DNA from: Lacinutrix neustonica
GTDB lineage: Bacteria > Bacteroidota > Bacteroidia > Flavobacteriales > Flavobacteriaceae
Length of the DNA: 64,000 nt
Reading direction: 5' to 3'
Assembly (NCBI RefSeq): GCF_026625145.1
Contig: NZ_CP113088.1
Span: 1,240,001-1,304,000, forward strand
Shown: in pieces, positions 1 through 9,864 of the stretch
Numbering within the stretch: the first letter of the stretch is position 1
Layout of the letters: each line of letters opens with the position of its first letter
Made by a program: the position numbers and the translations under genes
Notes under the pieces: model-generated
The model's input: the letters and a program-made list of their open reading frames with translations, nothing else
The model's database searches: none
Told to the model about the DNA's origin: nothing

Positions 1-1
1 C

Positions 2-115
2 AAGTTAAGTGAAGCGCCAAGTTATGGTGAAAACATTATTAACTATGATGCAGCAAGTAAAGGAGCTGCAAATTATTTAAGTTTAGCAAAAGAAATCATT
101 AATAAAAACTCCTAA
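2..115 (+). CDS. parA: ParA chromosome-partitioning ATPase, C-terminal fragment
   Basis: The first 37 codons of the window are an open frame ending in TAA two bases before parB. The peptide (KLSEAPSYGENIINYD, then LAKEIINKN at the end) matches the C-terminal end of ParA/Soj ATPases, where a conserved SEAPSYG segment is followed by a final helix. The rest of the gene, including the Walker motifs, lies upstream of the window. ParA works with ParB in segregation of the replication origin. The call rests on the short tail plus the immediately adjacent parB. Confidence 0.85.
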   Translation, partial: KLSEAPSYGENIINYDAASKGAANYLSLAKEIINKNS

Positions 116-117
116 AC

Positions 118-1029
118 ATGGCGAAGGCAACAAAGAAACAGGCTTTAGGTAGAGGTCTTTCGGCTTTGCTGAAAGACCCAAGCAACGACATTCAATCTGT
201 ACAAGATAAAAACGCAGACAAAGTCATAGGTAATATTGTGGAATTGGAATTAGAGTCTATAGACATGAATCCGTTTCAACCACGTACTAATTTCAATGAA
301 GAATCGCTACGTGAACTAGCCTCTTCTATAAAAGAGCTTGGTGTCATCCAACCCATAACCGTTAGAAAATTAGGTTTTGACAAATACCAATTGGTTTCTG
401 GAGAGCGCCGTTATCGGGCGTCGTCTTTAATTGGTTTAGAAACCATTCCAGCCTACATTAGAATAGCTAATGATCAGGAAAGTTTAGAGATGGCTTTGGT
501 TGAAAACATTCAACGTCAAGATTTAGACCCTATTGAAATTGCACTCTCTTATCAACGTTTAATAGACGAAATCAATCTAACACAGGAGCAAATGAGCGAC
601 CGCGTTGGAAAAAAACGGTCGACGATTGCAAACTATTTACGTTTATTGAAATTAGACCCTATTGTTCAAACAGGCATGCGTGACGGTTTTTTATCTATGG
701 GTCATGGTCGTGCTATTATTAATATTGAAGATCAACCGACACAATTGGCTATTTACGAGAAAATTTTAGCTAATAAATTATCGGTTCGTGAAACAGAAGC
801 CTTGGTAAAAAACTACAATACGACAAAAGAAGTTAAAGTTCCCAAAAGAGCGACCGAAACAGAAGAATTGCCAAAATATGTTAAAAAGGGCATCACCGCA
901 TTTTCTGAATACTTTGGACATAAAATAGACGTTAAAGTATCTACCAATGGCAAAGGAAAAATAACCATTCCTTTTCATTCTGAAGAAGATTTTAATCGTA
1001 TTAAAAAGTTAGTTCAAGGTGCTGAATAA
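118..1029 (+). CDS. parB: ParB/Spo0J chromosome-partitioning protein
   Basis: 303 residues. ParB binds parS sites near the origin and acts as a CTP-dependent sliding clamp with ParA. The N-terminal ParB/Srx domain starts near residue 45 and carries the CTP-binding motif GERRYRAS at about 95-102. A helix-turn-helix region follows at about 150-180 (LTQEQMSDRVGKKRSTIANY), then a C-terminal dimerisation part. The start ATG lies two bases after the parA stop, so the two are one operon, and the next gene appears to start inside the parB stop region. Length is typical of the family and no lesion is seen. Confidence 0.96.
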   Translation: MAKATKKQALGRGLSALLKDPSNDIQSVQDKNADKVIGNIVELELESIDMNPFQPRTNFNEESLRELASSIKELGVIQPITVRKLGFDKYQLVSGERRYRASSLIGLETIPAYIRIANDQESLEMALVENIQRQDLDPIEIALSYQRLIDEINLTQEQMSDRVGKKRSTIANYLRLLKLDPIVQTGMRDGFLSMGHGRAIINIEDQPTQLAIYEKILANKLSVRETEALVKNYNTTKEVKVPKRATETEELPKYVKKGITAFSEYFGHKIDVKVSTNGKGKITIPFHSEEDFNRIKKLVQGAE

Positions 1030-1614
1030 ACCGCTTATTGTCCTCCTTTATTTTCTATGTCTTTGTTTTTCTACAGAAGCTCAAAACGAAAAAAAAGAGA
1101 CACCGCTATAGGAGCCAATAAAGAGCTTAAAGTCGTTCTAGATTCAACTCTAGTAAAGAAACCAATAGATCCCTTGGCGCCCTCTCGAGCAGCTTTCTAC
1201 TCAGCGGTTTTACCTGGTTTGGGCCAAGCTTACAATAAAAAATATTGGAAAATCCCTATCGTTTATGCCGCTTTGGGTACAGGCATTTATTTTTATACTA
1301 CCAATAACAAAGATTACAAACGAGTTAGAGAGGCTTACAAACGTAGACTCGCAGGTTTTGAAGATGATGAGTTTCAAGGACGTTTTACTGATGATGGGTT
1401 AAGAGAAGCTCAAAAATCACTGCGTAGAAATAAAGAATTATCACTTTTAGTCACTGTAGGATTATATGCTTTAAATATTATAGATGCTAATGTGGATGCC
1501 CATTTGCTACAATATAATATTGATGATGATCTTACTTTAAAACCACATTATAAAATTGATGCCTTTGATAACACAGGTAGTTTGGGTCTTACATTAAATT
1601 TTAAGATTCATTAA
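1019..1614 (+). CDS. DUF5683 membrane protein, one apparent frameshift
   Basis: A DUF5683-family protein, usually found right after parB in Flavobacteriia; its function is unknown. An uninterrupted frame from ATG 1057 gives 185 residues but lacks a sensible N-terminus. A GTG at 1019, overlapping the parB end, opens another frame encoding a clear signal peptide (LIVLLYFLCLCF, then TEAQ). The two frames join if one base is missing near 1103-1105 (CC then GCT, consistent with the lesion pattern seen throughout this window) or in the A8 run at 1089-1096. The repaired protein has 198 residues. Conserved features are DPLAPSRAAFYSAVLPG, GLGQAYNKKYWKIP and two hydrophobic stretches. The start is inferred. 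Confidence 0.75.
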
Positions 1615-1671
1615 TTTTCTAACTATTAATGAGGTTTTTTCCCGATAGTATGAAATAATTAAAACTAAAAT

Positions 1672-1694
1672 CAGATTCCTTTCCTCAACGGAAT
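1672..1694. repeat. Short palindrome with ATTCC/GGAAT stem
   Basis: An imperfect inverted repeat (ATTCC ... GGAAT) sits just upstream of dapB. A closely similar sequence, starting with the same CAGATTCC and ending with GGAATG, lies at 4257-4284 upstream of the wbqC-like gene. The two look like copies of a small dispersed palindromic intergenic repeat. No function is assigned. Confidence 0.4.
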
Positions 1695-1710
1695 GCAAAT
1701 AAAATTTTAT

Positions 1711-2412
1711 ATGAAAATCGCTTTACTAGGCTATGGTAAAATGGGTAAAACAATAGAAGCAATTGCGCTAGAACGCGGTCATACTATTGTTTTAAAAACT
1801 TCTAAAACTGTAAATCAAGCCATTAAAAACGCAGATGTTGCTATAGATTTTAGTATCCCTGGCGCAGCTGTTAATAATATTACTCATTGTATTAATCATA
1901 ACATTCCTGTAATTTACGGTACTACTGGTTGGTTAGACCAGTATGATCGCATGGTGCAATTGTGTCACGAAAAGCAAGGTGCCTTTATTTATGCTTCAAA
2001 TTTTAGTTTAGGCGTGAATATCTTTTTCCAACTCAATAAAAGTTTAGCAAAAATGATGGCTACTTTAAAAGACTATGCCGTGAGTTTAGAAGAAATTCAT
2101 CACACACAAAAACTAGACGCTCCAAGTGGTACTGCCATATCATTAGCTAATGACATTATTAAGAATCATGATAGTTACAACCACTGGGCACTCGATCAAA
2201 ACCAAGAAAAAACAATCCCTATTACAGCAAAACGTATAGAAAACGTTGCTGGCACGCATACGGTAACATACACCAGTGAAGTAGATACTCTAGAAATTAA
2301 ACATACTGCTCATAGCAGGCAAGGATTTGCTTTAGGTGCTGTCGTTGCTGCAGAATGGTTGCATGGCAAAGTAGGCGTTTTTACTATGAAAGACGTATTA
2401 AATATTGGTTAA
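1711..2412 (+). CDS. dapB: 4-hydroxy-tetrahydrodipicolinate reductase
   Basis: DapB reduces 4-hydroxy-tetrahydrodipicolinate with NAD(P)H in lysine and meso-diaminopimelate synthesis. ATG 1711 is preferred over the in-frame upstream ATG at 1693, because the protein then begins MKIALLGYGKMGK with the Rossmann motif GxGxMG at the N-terminus, as in the family. The catalytic signature EEIHHTQKLDAPSGTA is at about residues 128-143. The 233-residue length is typical of Bacteroidetes DapB. It sits on the same strand as lepB with a 66-bp gap. No lesion is seen. Confidence 0.95.
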   Translation: MKIALLGYGKMGKTIEAIALERGHTIVLKTSKTVNQAIKNADVAIDFSIPGAAVNNITHCINHNIPVIYGTTGWLDQYDRMVQLCHEKQGAFIYASNFSLGVNIFFQLNKSLAKMMATLKDYAVSLEEIHHTQKLDAPSGTAISLANDIIKNHDSYNHWALDQNQEKTIPITAKRIENVAGTHTVTYTSEVDTLEIKHTAHSRQGFALGAVVAAEWLHGKVGVFTMKDVLNIG

Positions 2413-2478
2413 ACCGAAATAAAATTGTAACATTTGCTATTAGAAAATGACTTATAGTAAATAAAAAATATTGAGATT

Positions 2479-4206
2479 ATGAATGGTACACAATGGTTGA
2501 TTTTTTTCATGATAATACAAGTCTTTCATGGCTTAGGCACTTGGAAATTATATGTAAAGGCCGGCCGACAAGCATGGGAAGCTTTTATTCCGGTTTACAA
2601 TGCTGTGATTTTAATGAAAATTATTAGACGCCCATGGTGGTGGACCATCTTACTTTTTTTACCCATTGTAAATTTGATTATGTTCCCTGTGGTTTGGGTT
2701 GAAACCGCTCGTAGTTTTGGTAAAAACTCTAATTTAGACACCTTGTTATCCATCATCACTTTAGGCTTTTACAATTTCTATTTAAGCTACGCTGCTAACG
2801 ACGTTATTTATATAGAAGACCGTAGTTTACAACCCCGATCTGGTGCAGGTGATTGGGTGAGCTCTATTTTATTCGCTATTGTGGCCGCCACTATTGTGCA
2901 TACGTATTTTATTCAACCCTTTGTCATTCCGTCTTCTTCTTTAGAAAAATCGCTTTTAATTGGTGACTTCCTTTTTGTTAGTAAAGTAAACTATGGTGCT
3001 AGAATACCAATGACCACGGTAGCATTACCCATGGTGCACGATTCTATTCCTATGACTAAGAGCAAATCGTATTTATTTAACGATAATTTCGAAGCGCGTA
3101 AGACCTCATGGAAAAACAAATTACAATTACCCTATTTACGTTTTCCCAGTTTTGAAAACATAGACCGTAATGAAATCGTCGTGTTTAATCAGCCAGCAGA
3201 CACCTTGCTAGATATGAATGATTTTACACCGGACCGAAACTATTACAAACCTATCGACAAGAAAACCAATTTGGTTAAACGTTGCATTGGCATCCCTGGA
3301 GACACGCTTGAAATTAAAAATGGTTACGCTTATATAAACGGAAAGAAGAATGACTTACCAGAACGCGCTAAGCTTCAGTTTTTTCATACCATAAAGACTA
3401 AAGCTAATATTCAAGCCCTTTTTAATACCTACGGCATAAGTGAAAGTCAAGAAATTCCAGTTTTCGAAGTGAAATCTGAGTTTTGGAATGACGAAAAATT
3501 TCAAGAGTATCTAAAAACGGATAACATCGCTCTAGATGTAGTCGCTGCAGATTCTTTAACCACACGGGTTACAGGTGGGATGACACAACGAATTTTCGAT
3601 AAATTGAACGTAAAAATTGTCGATAAGTTCTATAACGCCAATATGACTGAAGCACTCGCCGCAAAAATAGCACAAGACCCCTCAGTTATTTCTGTTGAAA
3701 AGACAAATTCTAAAACATCAAACCCTAATTTATTTCCACAAGATTCTGAATATACTTTTAGTGTTGACAATTTTGGCCCCATTTACATACCCGAATCTGG
3801 TAAAAGCATTGATTTAACAATACAAAATCTACCACTTTACAAACGTGTTATTAGTGAGTACGAAGGCAATACAGTGACCTCTAGAGGGAATCAAATTTTA
3901 ATTAACGGAGAAGTCGCTACAAGTTATACCTTTAAACAAAACTATTATTGGATGATGGGTGATAACAGACAAAATTCGATAGATTCGCGTTTTTGGGGGT
4001 TTGTACCGTTTGATCACGTTGTTGGGAAGCCTGTTTTAATCTGGTTTAGTTACGATTGGAATACCAAAAGAATACGTTGGGAAAGACTATTTACAACGGT
4101 TCACGGCGATGGTAAACCAGTATCGTACCTCATACCTGTATTGTTGTTAATTGGAGGATTGGTAGCCTTTAATCGTTTTAGGAAACGAAAGAAAGAGACT
4201 AAATAG
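2479..4206 (+). CDS. lepB: Signal peptidase I with DUF5684-like N-terminal membrane domain
   Basis: 575 residues, long for a signal peptidase but typical of the Bacteroidetes form. The N-terminal 110 residues form several membrane segments resembling DUF5684 (WKLYVKAGRQAWEAFIPVYN). The S26 peptidase core follows. The nucleophile Ser is in FVIPSSSLEKSL at about residue 155, the catalytic Lys is in LVKRCIGIPGDT at about 265, and the C-terminal box is MMGDNRQNSIDSRFWGFVP. About 170 residues separate the Lys box from that last box. A final hydrophobic helix ends in a basic tail (RFRKRKKETK). It removes signal peptides at the cytoplasmic membrane. Intact. Confidence 0.95.
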   Translation: MNGTQWLIFFMIIQVFHGLGTWKLYVKAGRQAWEAFIPVYNAVILMKIIRRPWWWTILLFLPIVNLIMFPVVWVETARSFGKNSNLDTLLSIITLGFYNFYLSYAANDVIYIEDRSLQPRSGAGDWVSSILFAIVAATIVHTYFIQPFVIPSSSLEKSLLIGDFLFVSKVNYGARIPMTTVALPMVHDSIPMTKSKSYLFNDNFEARKTSWKNKLQLPYLRFPSFENIDRNEIVVFNQPADTLLDMNDFTPDRNYYKPIDKKTNLVKRCIGIPGDTLEIKNGYAYINGKKNDLPERAKLQFFHTIKTKANIQALFNTYGISESQEIPVFEVKSEFWNDEKFQEYLKTDNIALDVVAADSLTTRVTGGMTQRIFDKLNVKIVDKFYNANMTEALAAKIAQDPSVISVEKTNSKTSNPNLFPQDSEYTFSVDNFGPIYIPESGKSIDLTIQNLPLYKRVISEYEGNTVTSRGNQILINGEVATSYTFKQNYYWMMGDNRQNSIDSRFWGFVPFDHVVGKPVLIWFSYDWNTKRIRWERLFTTVHGDGKPVSYLIPVLLLIGGLVAFNRFRKRKKETK

Positions 4207-4207
4207 T

Positions 4208-4245
4208 TTATTGGTCCTTCCTGCGAAGGCAGAAAGGACCAATAA
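4208..4245. repeat. Strong inverted repeat after lepB, terminator-like
   Basis: TTATTGGTCCTT and AAAGGACCAATAA form a long stem around a loop containing CTGCGAAGGCAG. It begins two bases after the lepB stop. A T-run does not follow directly, so it may be a transcript-end stabilising hairpin or a dispersed palindromic repeat rather than a simple intrinsic terminator. Confidence 0.55.
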
Positions 4246-4296
4246 TTAATAAAAAACAGATTCCTGCCTTTTCACGGAATGACATCTTTGCATTAA

Positions 4297-4914
4297 ATGA
4301 ATATTCTAATCCATCCGGGATATTTCCCAAACATCGCGACTTTTGTAGCTATTGCTAAGGCGAAACATGTGGTATTAGAAGTTCAGGATAATTACCAAAA
4401 ACAAACCTATAGAAACCGTTGCTATATTTATGGAGCCAACGGTAGATTACAGTTGAGTATCCCGGTTATTTATACACAAAAAAACAGACAAAAATATGCT
4501 GATGTTACCATTGCAAACACCTATAACTGGCAAGATATCCATTGGAAATCTTTAGAATCGGCTTACAGGACGTCTCCTTTCTTTGAGTTTTATGCTGATG
4601 AATTACAGCCTCTATTTACAGAAACGTTTGACTCCCTTTTAGCTTTCAATTTGAAATGCTTTGTCGTAATTTGTGATTGTCTTCAATTAGATTTATCTAT
4701 TTCTAAAACAGTCAGTTTTGACAAATCACCCAAAGACATTGAAGATTTGAGGGCTTTAGTAGACGCCAAAAAAGAAAAATTTCCATCTTTTGAAAATTAC
4801 ACGCAAGTGTTTAGTAATACGCATGGTTACCTCAATAACTTAAGTATTTTAGACTTGCTTTTTAATGAAGGCCCAAATGCATTGTCCTATTTAGAATCGC
4901 AAAAAACAAACTAA
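4297..4914 (+). CDS. WbqC family protein
   Basis: 205 residues resembling the WbqC-like family (N-terminal IHPGYFPNIATFVAIAKA, then RNRCYIYGANGRLQLSIPV and a YRTSPFFEFYADEL segment). WbqC members are cytosolic proteins often linked to polysaccharide or glycan-related clusters, but the reaction is not established for this subgroup. The stop overlaps the start of the DUF6122 gene at 4914, so the two are translationally coupled. The arrangement lepB-wbqC-DUF6122 recurs in Flavobacteriaceae. Intact. Confidence 0.8.
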   Translation: MNILIHPGYFPNIATFVAIAKAKHVVLEVQDNYQKQTYRNRCYIYGANGRLQLSIPVIYTQKNRQKYADVTIANTYNWQDIHWKSLESAYRTSPFFEFYADELQPLFTETFDSLLAFNLKCFVVICDCLQLDLSISKTVSFDKSPKDIEDLRALVDAKKEKFPSFENYTQVFSNTHGYLNNLSILDLLFNEGPNALSYLESQKTN

Positions 4915-5222
4915 TGGTACAGTCAAGTATTCATTATGGCATTCATTTTTTAGGACCCCTTGTGGTCGCACTTTTATTTTTTAAATCGCATTGGTTGAAA
5001 GCTTATATTATTATGGCATTAGGAATCCTGATAGACTTAGATCATCTATTAGCAACTCCGGTCTTTGATAGTCAACGTTGTAGTATTAATTACCATCCGC
5101 TTCACTCCTACTATGCTATGGTTGTTTATCTTTTGCTAGTCTTGCCGAAGAAAACCAGATGGATAGGATTGGGGTTGGTTATCCATATTGTTGCTGATAG
5201 TGTAGATTGTAATATGATGTAA
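4914..5222 (+). CDS. DUF6122 family small membrane protein
   Basis: 102 residues with three to four hydrophobic segments and conserved acidic and histidine residues in ILIDLDHLLATPVF, NYHPLHSYYAM and IHIVADSVDC. The DxDH plus HPLH pattern suggests a metal-dependent membrane hydrolase fold (compare YdjM/LexA-binding membrane hydrolases), but that is inference. Its start overlaps the stop of the preceding WbqC-like gene. The function is unknown. Confidence 0.75.
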   Translation: MVQSSIHYGIHFLGPLVVALLFFKSHWLKAYIIMALGILIDLDHLLATPVFDSQRCSINYHPLHSYYAMVVYLLLVLPKKTRWIGLGLVIHIVADSVDCNMM

Positions 5223-5378
5223 TCTATTAACAAATGCCGCGCTAATACACGAAGCTCAAAACCTCTTTTTTCTATGTCCTTCAATACCGTTTCAAAGGAT
5301 GTCAGAAAATAAGATTTAAATTTACACTGTTTACTAAATAGGATATTCTAAAAACTGACCCAAAAAAGGAGATACTTT

Positions 5379-6402
5379 TTACGGAAGACTCAATGTAGCC
5401 ATAACCGGATAGTGATCGCTATACTGAACATTGTAGGTTTTAAAACCATTTATAGAAAATGCTTTATCAACGAGTATAAAATCAATACGCATGGGAAAGA
5501 ACTTAAAGTTATACGTTCTACCAAATCCGTTCCCAGCCACTTTAAAGGTGTCTTTTAAATCCCCTTTTATTTTTTTATATACGTAAGAGAATGCTGTATT
5601 ATTAAAATCACCACAAACAATCATTTTATAGGAACACTGCTTTTTATGACGCGAAAACAACTCAGACTGAAACTGCTGTGTTTTAAAGGTTTGTCCTACC
5701 CCTTCAAATAGCTTTTCACCATCTTCTTTTGCTAAATTCTGAACATCTGCGTCAATATGTAGCGATTGTAAATGTATATTATAAATACGTATGGTATCAT
5801 TGCCCTTTACGATATCTGCATAAATAGCATTATTAGACGTGTTTGGGAATTCTATTGAGCGCGTAGCGTACTATAGGCAATTTTGAAAAAATAGCTTGTC
5901 CGTAGGTTTTCTGTTCTCCTAGCAGGTTTTCATATTTATACGGGTATTGCGATAAATCTATAACTTCTCGCTTGTGATATTCTTGAAGCGACAACACATC
6001 CGGAGATTCCGATTTTATAAAATCAATAAGTTTTTTTCAGGTGTCCTTCTCTGAAATCCATTCATACAAATTAAACAATCTCACGTTATAATTCATTATG
6101 GATATATTATTTTCATCTTCACTCATTTTAGATTGAGAAAACTTATATAAAGAGCCAAAAGAAAAATAGCCAATGGCTAAAACCAATAATGATAAAAGCA
6201 ACTGTTTTTTAATTTTCACCAACCAATACACAAAAAACAAGGCATTGACAACAATAAGAAAGGGTGCGCCTAAACCAATAACAGATAGCGCTGAAAATGT
6301 TTTTGGAGGCAGAAAAGGCAATAGGTATGATAATAACAATGCAAAGGCGACGAGTGAGTTAATGAAAAATAATACTTTATCAAAAAACTTGAGTTTCTTC
6401 AT
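5379..6402 (-). pseudogene. Endonuclease/exonuclease/phosphatase family membrane protein, disrupted
   Basis: Two open frames together spell an EEP-superfamily protein of about 340 residues. Three N-terminal membrane helices are followed by the nuclease/phosphatase motifs NYNVRLFNLY, SLQEYHKR, CGDFNNTAF, RIDFILVD and YSDHYPVMATL. Two lesions interrupt it: an in-frame TGA at 6037-6039 (after SEKDT) and a one-base gain near 5868. Unlike almost every other broken gene here, these do not fit the CC(N)GA indel pattern, so true decay or another error type is possible. The ATG at 6402 nearly touches the stop of the rhomboid gene (ends 6404); an in-frame ATG at 6414 is an alternative start. Confidence 0.7.
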
Positions 6403-6403
6403 A

Positions 6404-7265
6404 TTATTTTCCAACTTTAAATAAAAATTCCTTTTCAGACGCGGTTAAGCTGTCATAGCCACTTTTGCTTATCTTATCTAATATAGCATCGATTTGCTTC
6501 TGTTTTTCCAACGCACTAAACTCACCAGTAGTATACCCCCCTACTTTAGATTTTTTTTTATGTACTGTTTTAAGGTTGCCTTTTTTTCTAGGTTTAAACC
6601 ATCCTGCTACTGCATCTGTACTACGTTCAAAACCTTTACCAATATCATTCCCTTGCGCTAACTGTTTAGCATAAACATAGCCCAATAAAGCCCCTCCTAA
6701 ATGCGCCAAATTACCACCGCCATTGGTTCCAAAAACACCTATTATATCAAAAACGACTAAAACGGCACCAATATGCCAAATTTTAATATTAAAATTTAAG
6801 ATTCGAATGTCACTGTTAGGGTTATACGCACATAAGAATATAAATAGGGCCCGAACAGCCGCACTTGCTCCAACTAAGGGAAAGTAGTTTTTTGAAAAAA
6901 AAGAAGGAAACACATTGTAACCAATTAAAAAGACTAATCCCCCGGCAATAGCCCCTAAAAAATAAATACTCACTGCCGTTTTTGCCTTGAACAGATTTAA
7001 TAGCATTCGGAACAGTAATACAACCAAATCATATTAAATAATAGATGCAGAAAACCATAATGTAAAAAGGCATAGCTGACAATGGACCAAGGTTGCATTA
7101 AGGCATCAAAAAAATGCGAGGCAATTCAAAGTACCTGAACACGCCTGGAATAATACGTCTAAACACCAAACCAAAAAGAAAAACACCAACGTTAACAACG
7201 ATTAGTTTTTCAAGAATGTTTAATCTTGCTAGCTTGTATTTGATATCTTCTATTAGGTCACTCAT
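6404..7265 (-). CDS. Rhomboid family intramembrane protein (second of pair), frameshifted
   Basis: A repaired length of 287 residues. Motifs include QPWSIVSYAFLHYGFLHLL, LVGASAAVRALFIF with the catalytic GxSx serine, and NLAHLGGALLGYVYA with the active-site His. The C-terminal soluble tail carries a TASEKEFL motif. Two frameshifts are needed: one near the A7 run at 7108-7114, and one at 7007-7010, where TCGG appears and TC(T)GG restores the frame (CSRMLLNLF). The start ATG at 7265 shares a base with the stop of the upstream rhomboid (TAATG), so the two are coupled. It is a predicted six-TM serine protease of the cytoplasmic membrane. Confidence 0.82.
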
Positions 7266-8011
7266 TAATCGATTCTATATTTACTTCTTAAATTCTTTTT
7301 CCAAAAATACATAATTACAAAACCTACAAATGCACCGCCAACGTGTGCCATATATGCAGTATTACTTGGACTAAAAAAGGATTGACCTGTTAACGCCGAT
7401 ATGACATCCAGTAGTATAATTCCCGGAATAAAATATTTTGCTTTAATGGGTATCGGTAAAAAAATAAGCATGAGTTCTGCATTAGGATTGAGCATCCCAA
7501 AAGCAACCAATATACCCATAATACAACCCGAAGCCCCAACCATGGAAGCATTATAGGTTTGATATACACTATTTATTTGTTCTTCTTGCAATGGATTTGT
7601 TTGAAAATTCCATTGGCCGGTATTCATAATATCCATTATGCGATCAAAGGAAATTCCGGAAGCTTGCAACTCTGAAAGTAAATGAGAATAGTTAAAGTAA
7701 TGATATCCTAATTGGAATAATACAGCGCCTAAACCTGCTGCGAAATACAAAATAAGAAAGCGTTTAGCTCCCAAACTTTGTTCAACGGCTGAACCAAACA
7801 TCCACAAGGCAAACATATTAAATAATAAATGCATAAACCCGCCATGCATAAACATATGTGATACGATCTGCCACGGTTTAAATAAGTCATTAGCTGGAAA
7901 GTACAATGCTAGCCACTTATATAAGAAATCATTACTACCTATAAGAGTGCCAACAAATAAAATGACGTTCAGTATCAATAAATGCTTAACAGTTTCAGTT
8001 ATCTTAATCAT
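7265..8011 (-). CDS. Rhomboid family intramembrane serine protease
   Basis: 248 residues, intact. The rhomboid signature is complete: HMFMHGGFMHLLFNMFALWMFG, then VGASGCIMGILVAF with the nucleophile serine in GASG, and TAYMAHVGGAFVGF with the catalytic histidine. About six membrane helices. It lies four bases downstream of mutL and overlaps the next rhomboid, forming part of the minus-strand run ribH-small proteins-mutL-rhomboid-rhomboid-nuclease. Its substrates are unknown. Confidence 0.9.
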   Translation of the reverse strand: MIKITETVKHLLILNVILFVGTLIGSNDFLYKWLALYFPANDLFKPWQIVSHMFMHGGFMHLLFNMFALWMFGSAVEQSLGAKRFLILYFAAGLGAVLFQLGYHYFNYSHLLSELQASGISFDRIMDIMNTGQWNFQTNPLQEEQINSVYQTYNASMVGASGCIMGILVAFGMLNPNAELMLIFLPIPIKAKYFIPGIILLDVISALTGQSFFSPSNTAYMAHVGGAFVGFVIMYFWKKNLRSKYRID

Positions 8012-8014
8012 AGT

Positions 8015-9864
8015 TTACACAAATTTTTTATCGAGTTCATCAACGGTCATTGTCATAAAGGTTGCCCGGTTGCTTGGTGAAACGCTAGGTGCTTTACACG
8101 CAAATAAGGCGTTTACCAAATGTTCTTGTTCAGGTATTGTAAGTGACTGACCTGTTTTTATAGCCAAGGTTTTAGCCAACGATTTGGCTAATAAATCGGT
8201 CGCACTAAAGTTACTGTCTCGGCACTTCATTTTCTACATCGCTAATGAGTTGTTCTAGAATAATAGACACTTCACTTTCAGGAACACTCACAGGCACACC
8301 CGTAATCTCTACTAATTCTTCTTTTAAGGTTTGAAACACAAACCCTGTATGTTCTAAATCGGCTTTTAGCTGACTGATAATTTCAATTTCCTGAGGTGAA
8401 AAATGCAATTGTAGCGGAAACAATAATTGCTGACTCATCGCTTCTTTAACCGTAATATTCTTTAAAAAATCTTCATATAATACCCGTTGATGCGCCCGGT
8501 GTTGATCAATAAATAGCACGCCCGATTTAATGGTACTCACCACATATTTATTATGAAATTGATAGGTACTTTGCTTCTGTTCTACTGGTGTGCCATTATC
8601 AAAAATAGAAGCATTTTTTTGCTCACTTTCATACTGCACTTCACTGTAATCTTGCGGGGTTTGGGTACCCTTACTCTCTAAACCTACGTAAAGACTTTCC
8701 CAATGCGCCACCGGCTCCTTTCTATAGTTTGGAGCTTGCTTTACAGTCTGCTTATTTTCATCAGCAAAGGGATTAAAACTACGATCCACACTTACAGAAG
8801 GTGTTCCTTTTTGTTGATAGCTATAAGGCGTATCCAAATTAGCATCGCGGTCAAAATCTAAAACTGGCGCTATATTAAATTGCCCCAAGCTATGCTTTAC
8901 TGCTGAGCGCAATATAGCATATAGAGTATGCTCATCGTCAAACTTAATCTCTGTTTTTGTAGGATGAATATTAATATCTATAGTTTGTGGGTTTACCTTT
9001 AAATTCAAGAAATAACTGGCATGTGCGCCATCTTTTAAAAGGCCATCAAAGGCAGATCCTATCGCATGATTTAAATAAGCACTTTTAATAAACCGATCAT
9101 TAACAAAAAAGAATTGCTCTCCTCTCGATTTTTTTCGCAAACTCCGGTTTGCCAACAAACCCGGAGATTTTAAGCACCTCAGTATCTTCGTTAACAGGGA
9201 CCAATTTTTCGTTTGTTTTGGCTCCGAAAATATTAACAATACGTTGTCTGTAATTACTTTCCGGCAAATTAAACACTTCACTCCCATTATGAAACATCAC
9301 AAATCCTAAGCTAGGATGCGCTAGTGCTACACGATGAAATTCATCTATAATATGGCGTGTTTCAACAACATTAGACTTTAAAAAATTACGTCTTGCTGGA
9401 ATATTAAAAAAAAGATTTTTAACAGAAAGAGACGTGCCTTTTGGAGCAACAACCACCTCTTGCGATTGCACCGCACTACCTTCTATTACAATACAAGTTC
9501 CAACATCATCTTGTTCTTGCCTCGTCTTCAACTCGACATGTGCAATAGCAGCAATACTGGCTAATGCTTCCCCGCGAAACCCTTTTGTATTTAATTGAAA
9601 CAGATCATCCGCCGTTCTAATTTTAGACGTTGCATGACGCTCAAAACTCAAGCGAGCATCTGTTACGCTCATCCCATTCCCATCGTCAATCACTTGAACC
9701 AAGGTTTTTCCTGCGTCTTTAATAATCAGTTTTATATGGTTTGCACCAGCGTCAATGGCATTTTCAAGTAATTCTTTCACTACAGAAGCAGGCCGTTGCA
9801 CGACTTCTCCTGCTGCGATTTGATTAGCAACATGATCTGGTAAGAGCTGAATAATATCTGCCAT
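8015..9864 (-). CDS. mutL: DNA mismatch repair protein MutL, two frameshifts
   Basis: MutL couples MutS mismatch recognition to downstream repair. The GHKL ATPase motifs are clear in the N-terminal part ([27 protein letters not shown]). A long linker and a MutL C-terminal domain follow ([14 protein letters not shown]; end [16 protein letters not shown]). Three open frames cover it. The first junction is an extra base in the run of seven at 9129-9135 ([14 protein letters not shown] spans it after repair). The second is TCTCGG at 8217-8222, where TCTGG restores [11 protein letters not shown]. The repaired length is 615 residues, normal for the family. The start at 9864 abuts the previous small gene (ends 9865). 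Confidence 0.92.

Noticed and set aside
7108..7114. Fitting the first rhomboid lesion to the CC(N)GA pattern
   Set aside because: The nearest sequence, CCTCGCA, is ambiguous; a homopolymer error is as likely, so it was left out of the motif count.
9129..9135. Fitting the first mutL lesion to the CC(N)GA pattern
   Set aside because: A simple extra base in the run of seven explains it with fewer changes; the motif fit needs two further substitutions.
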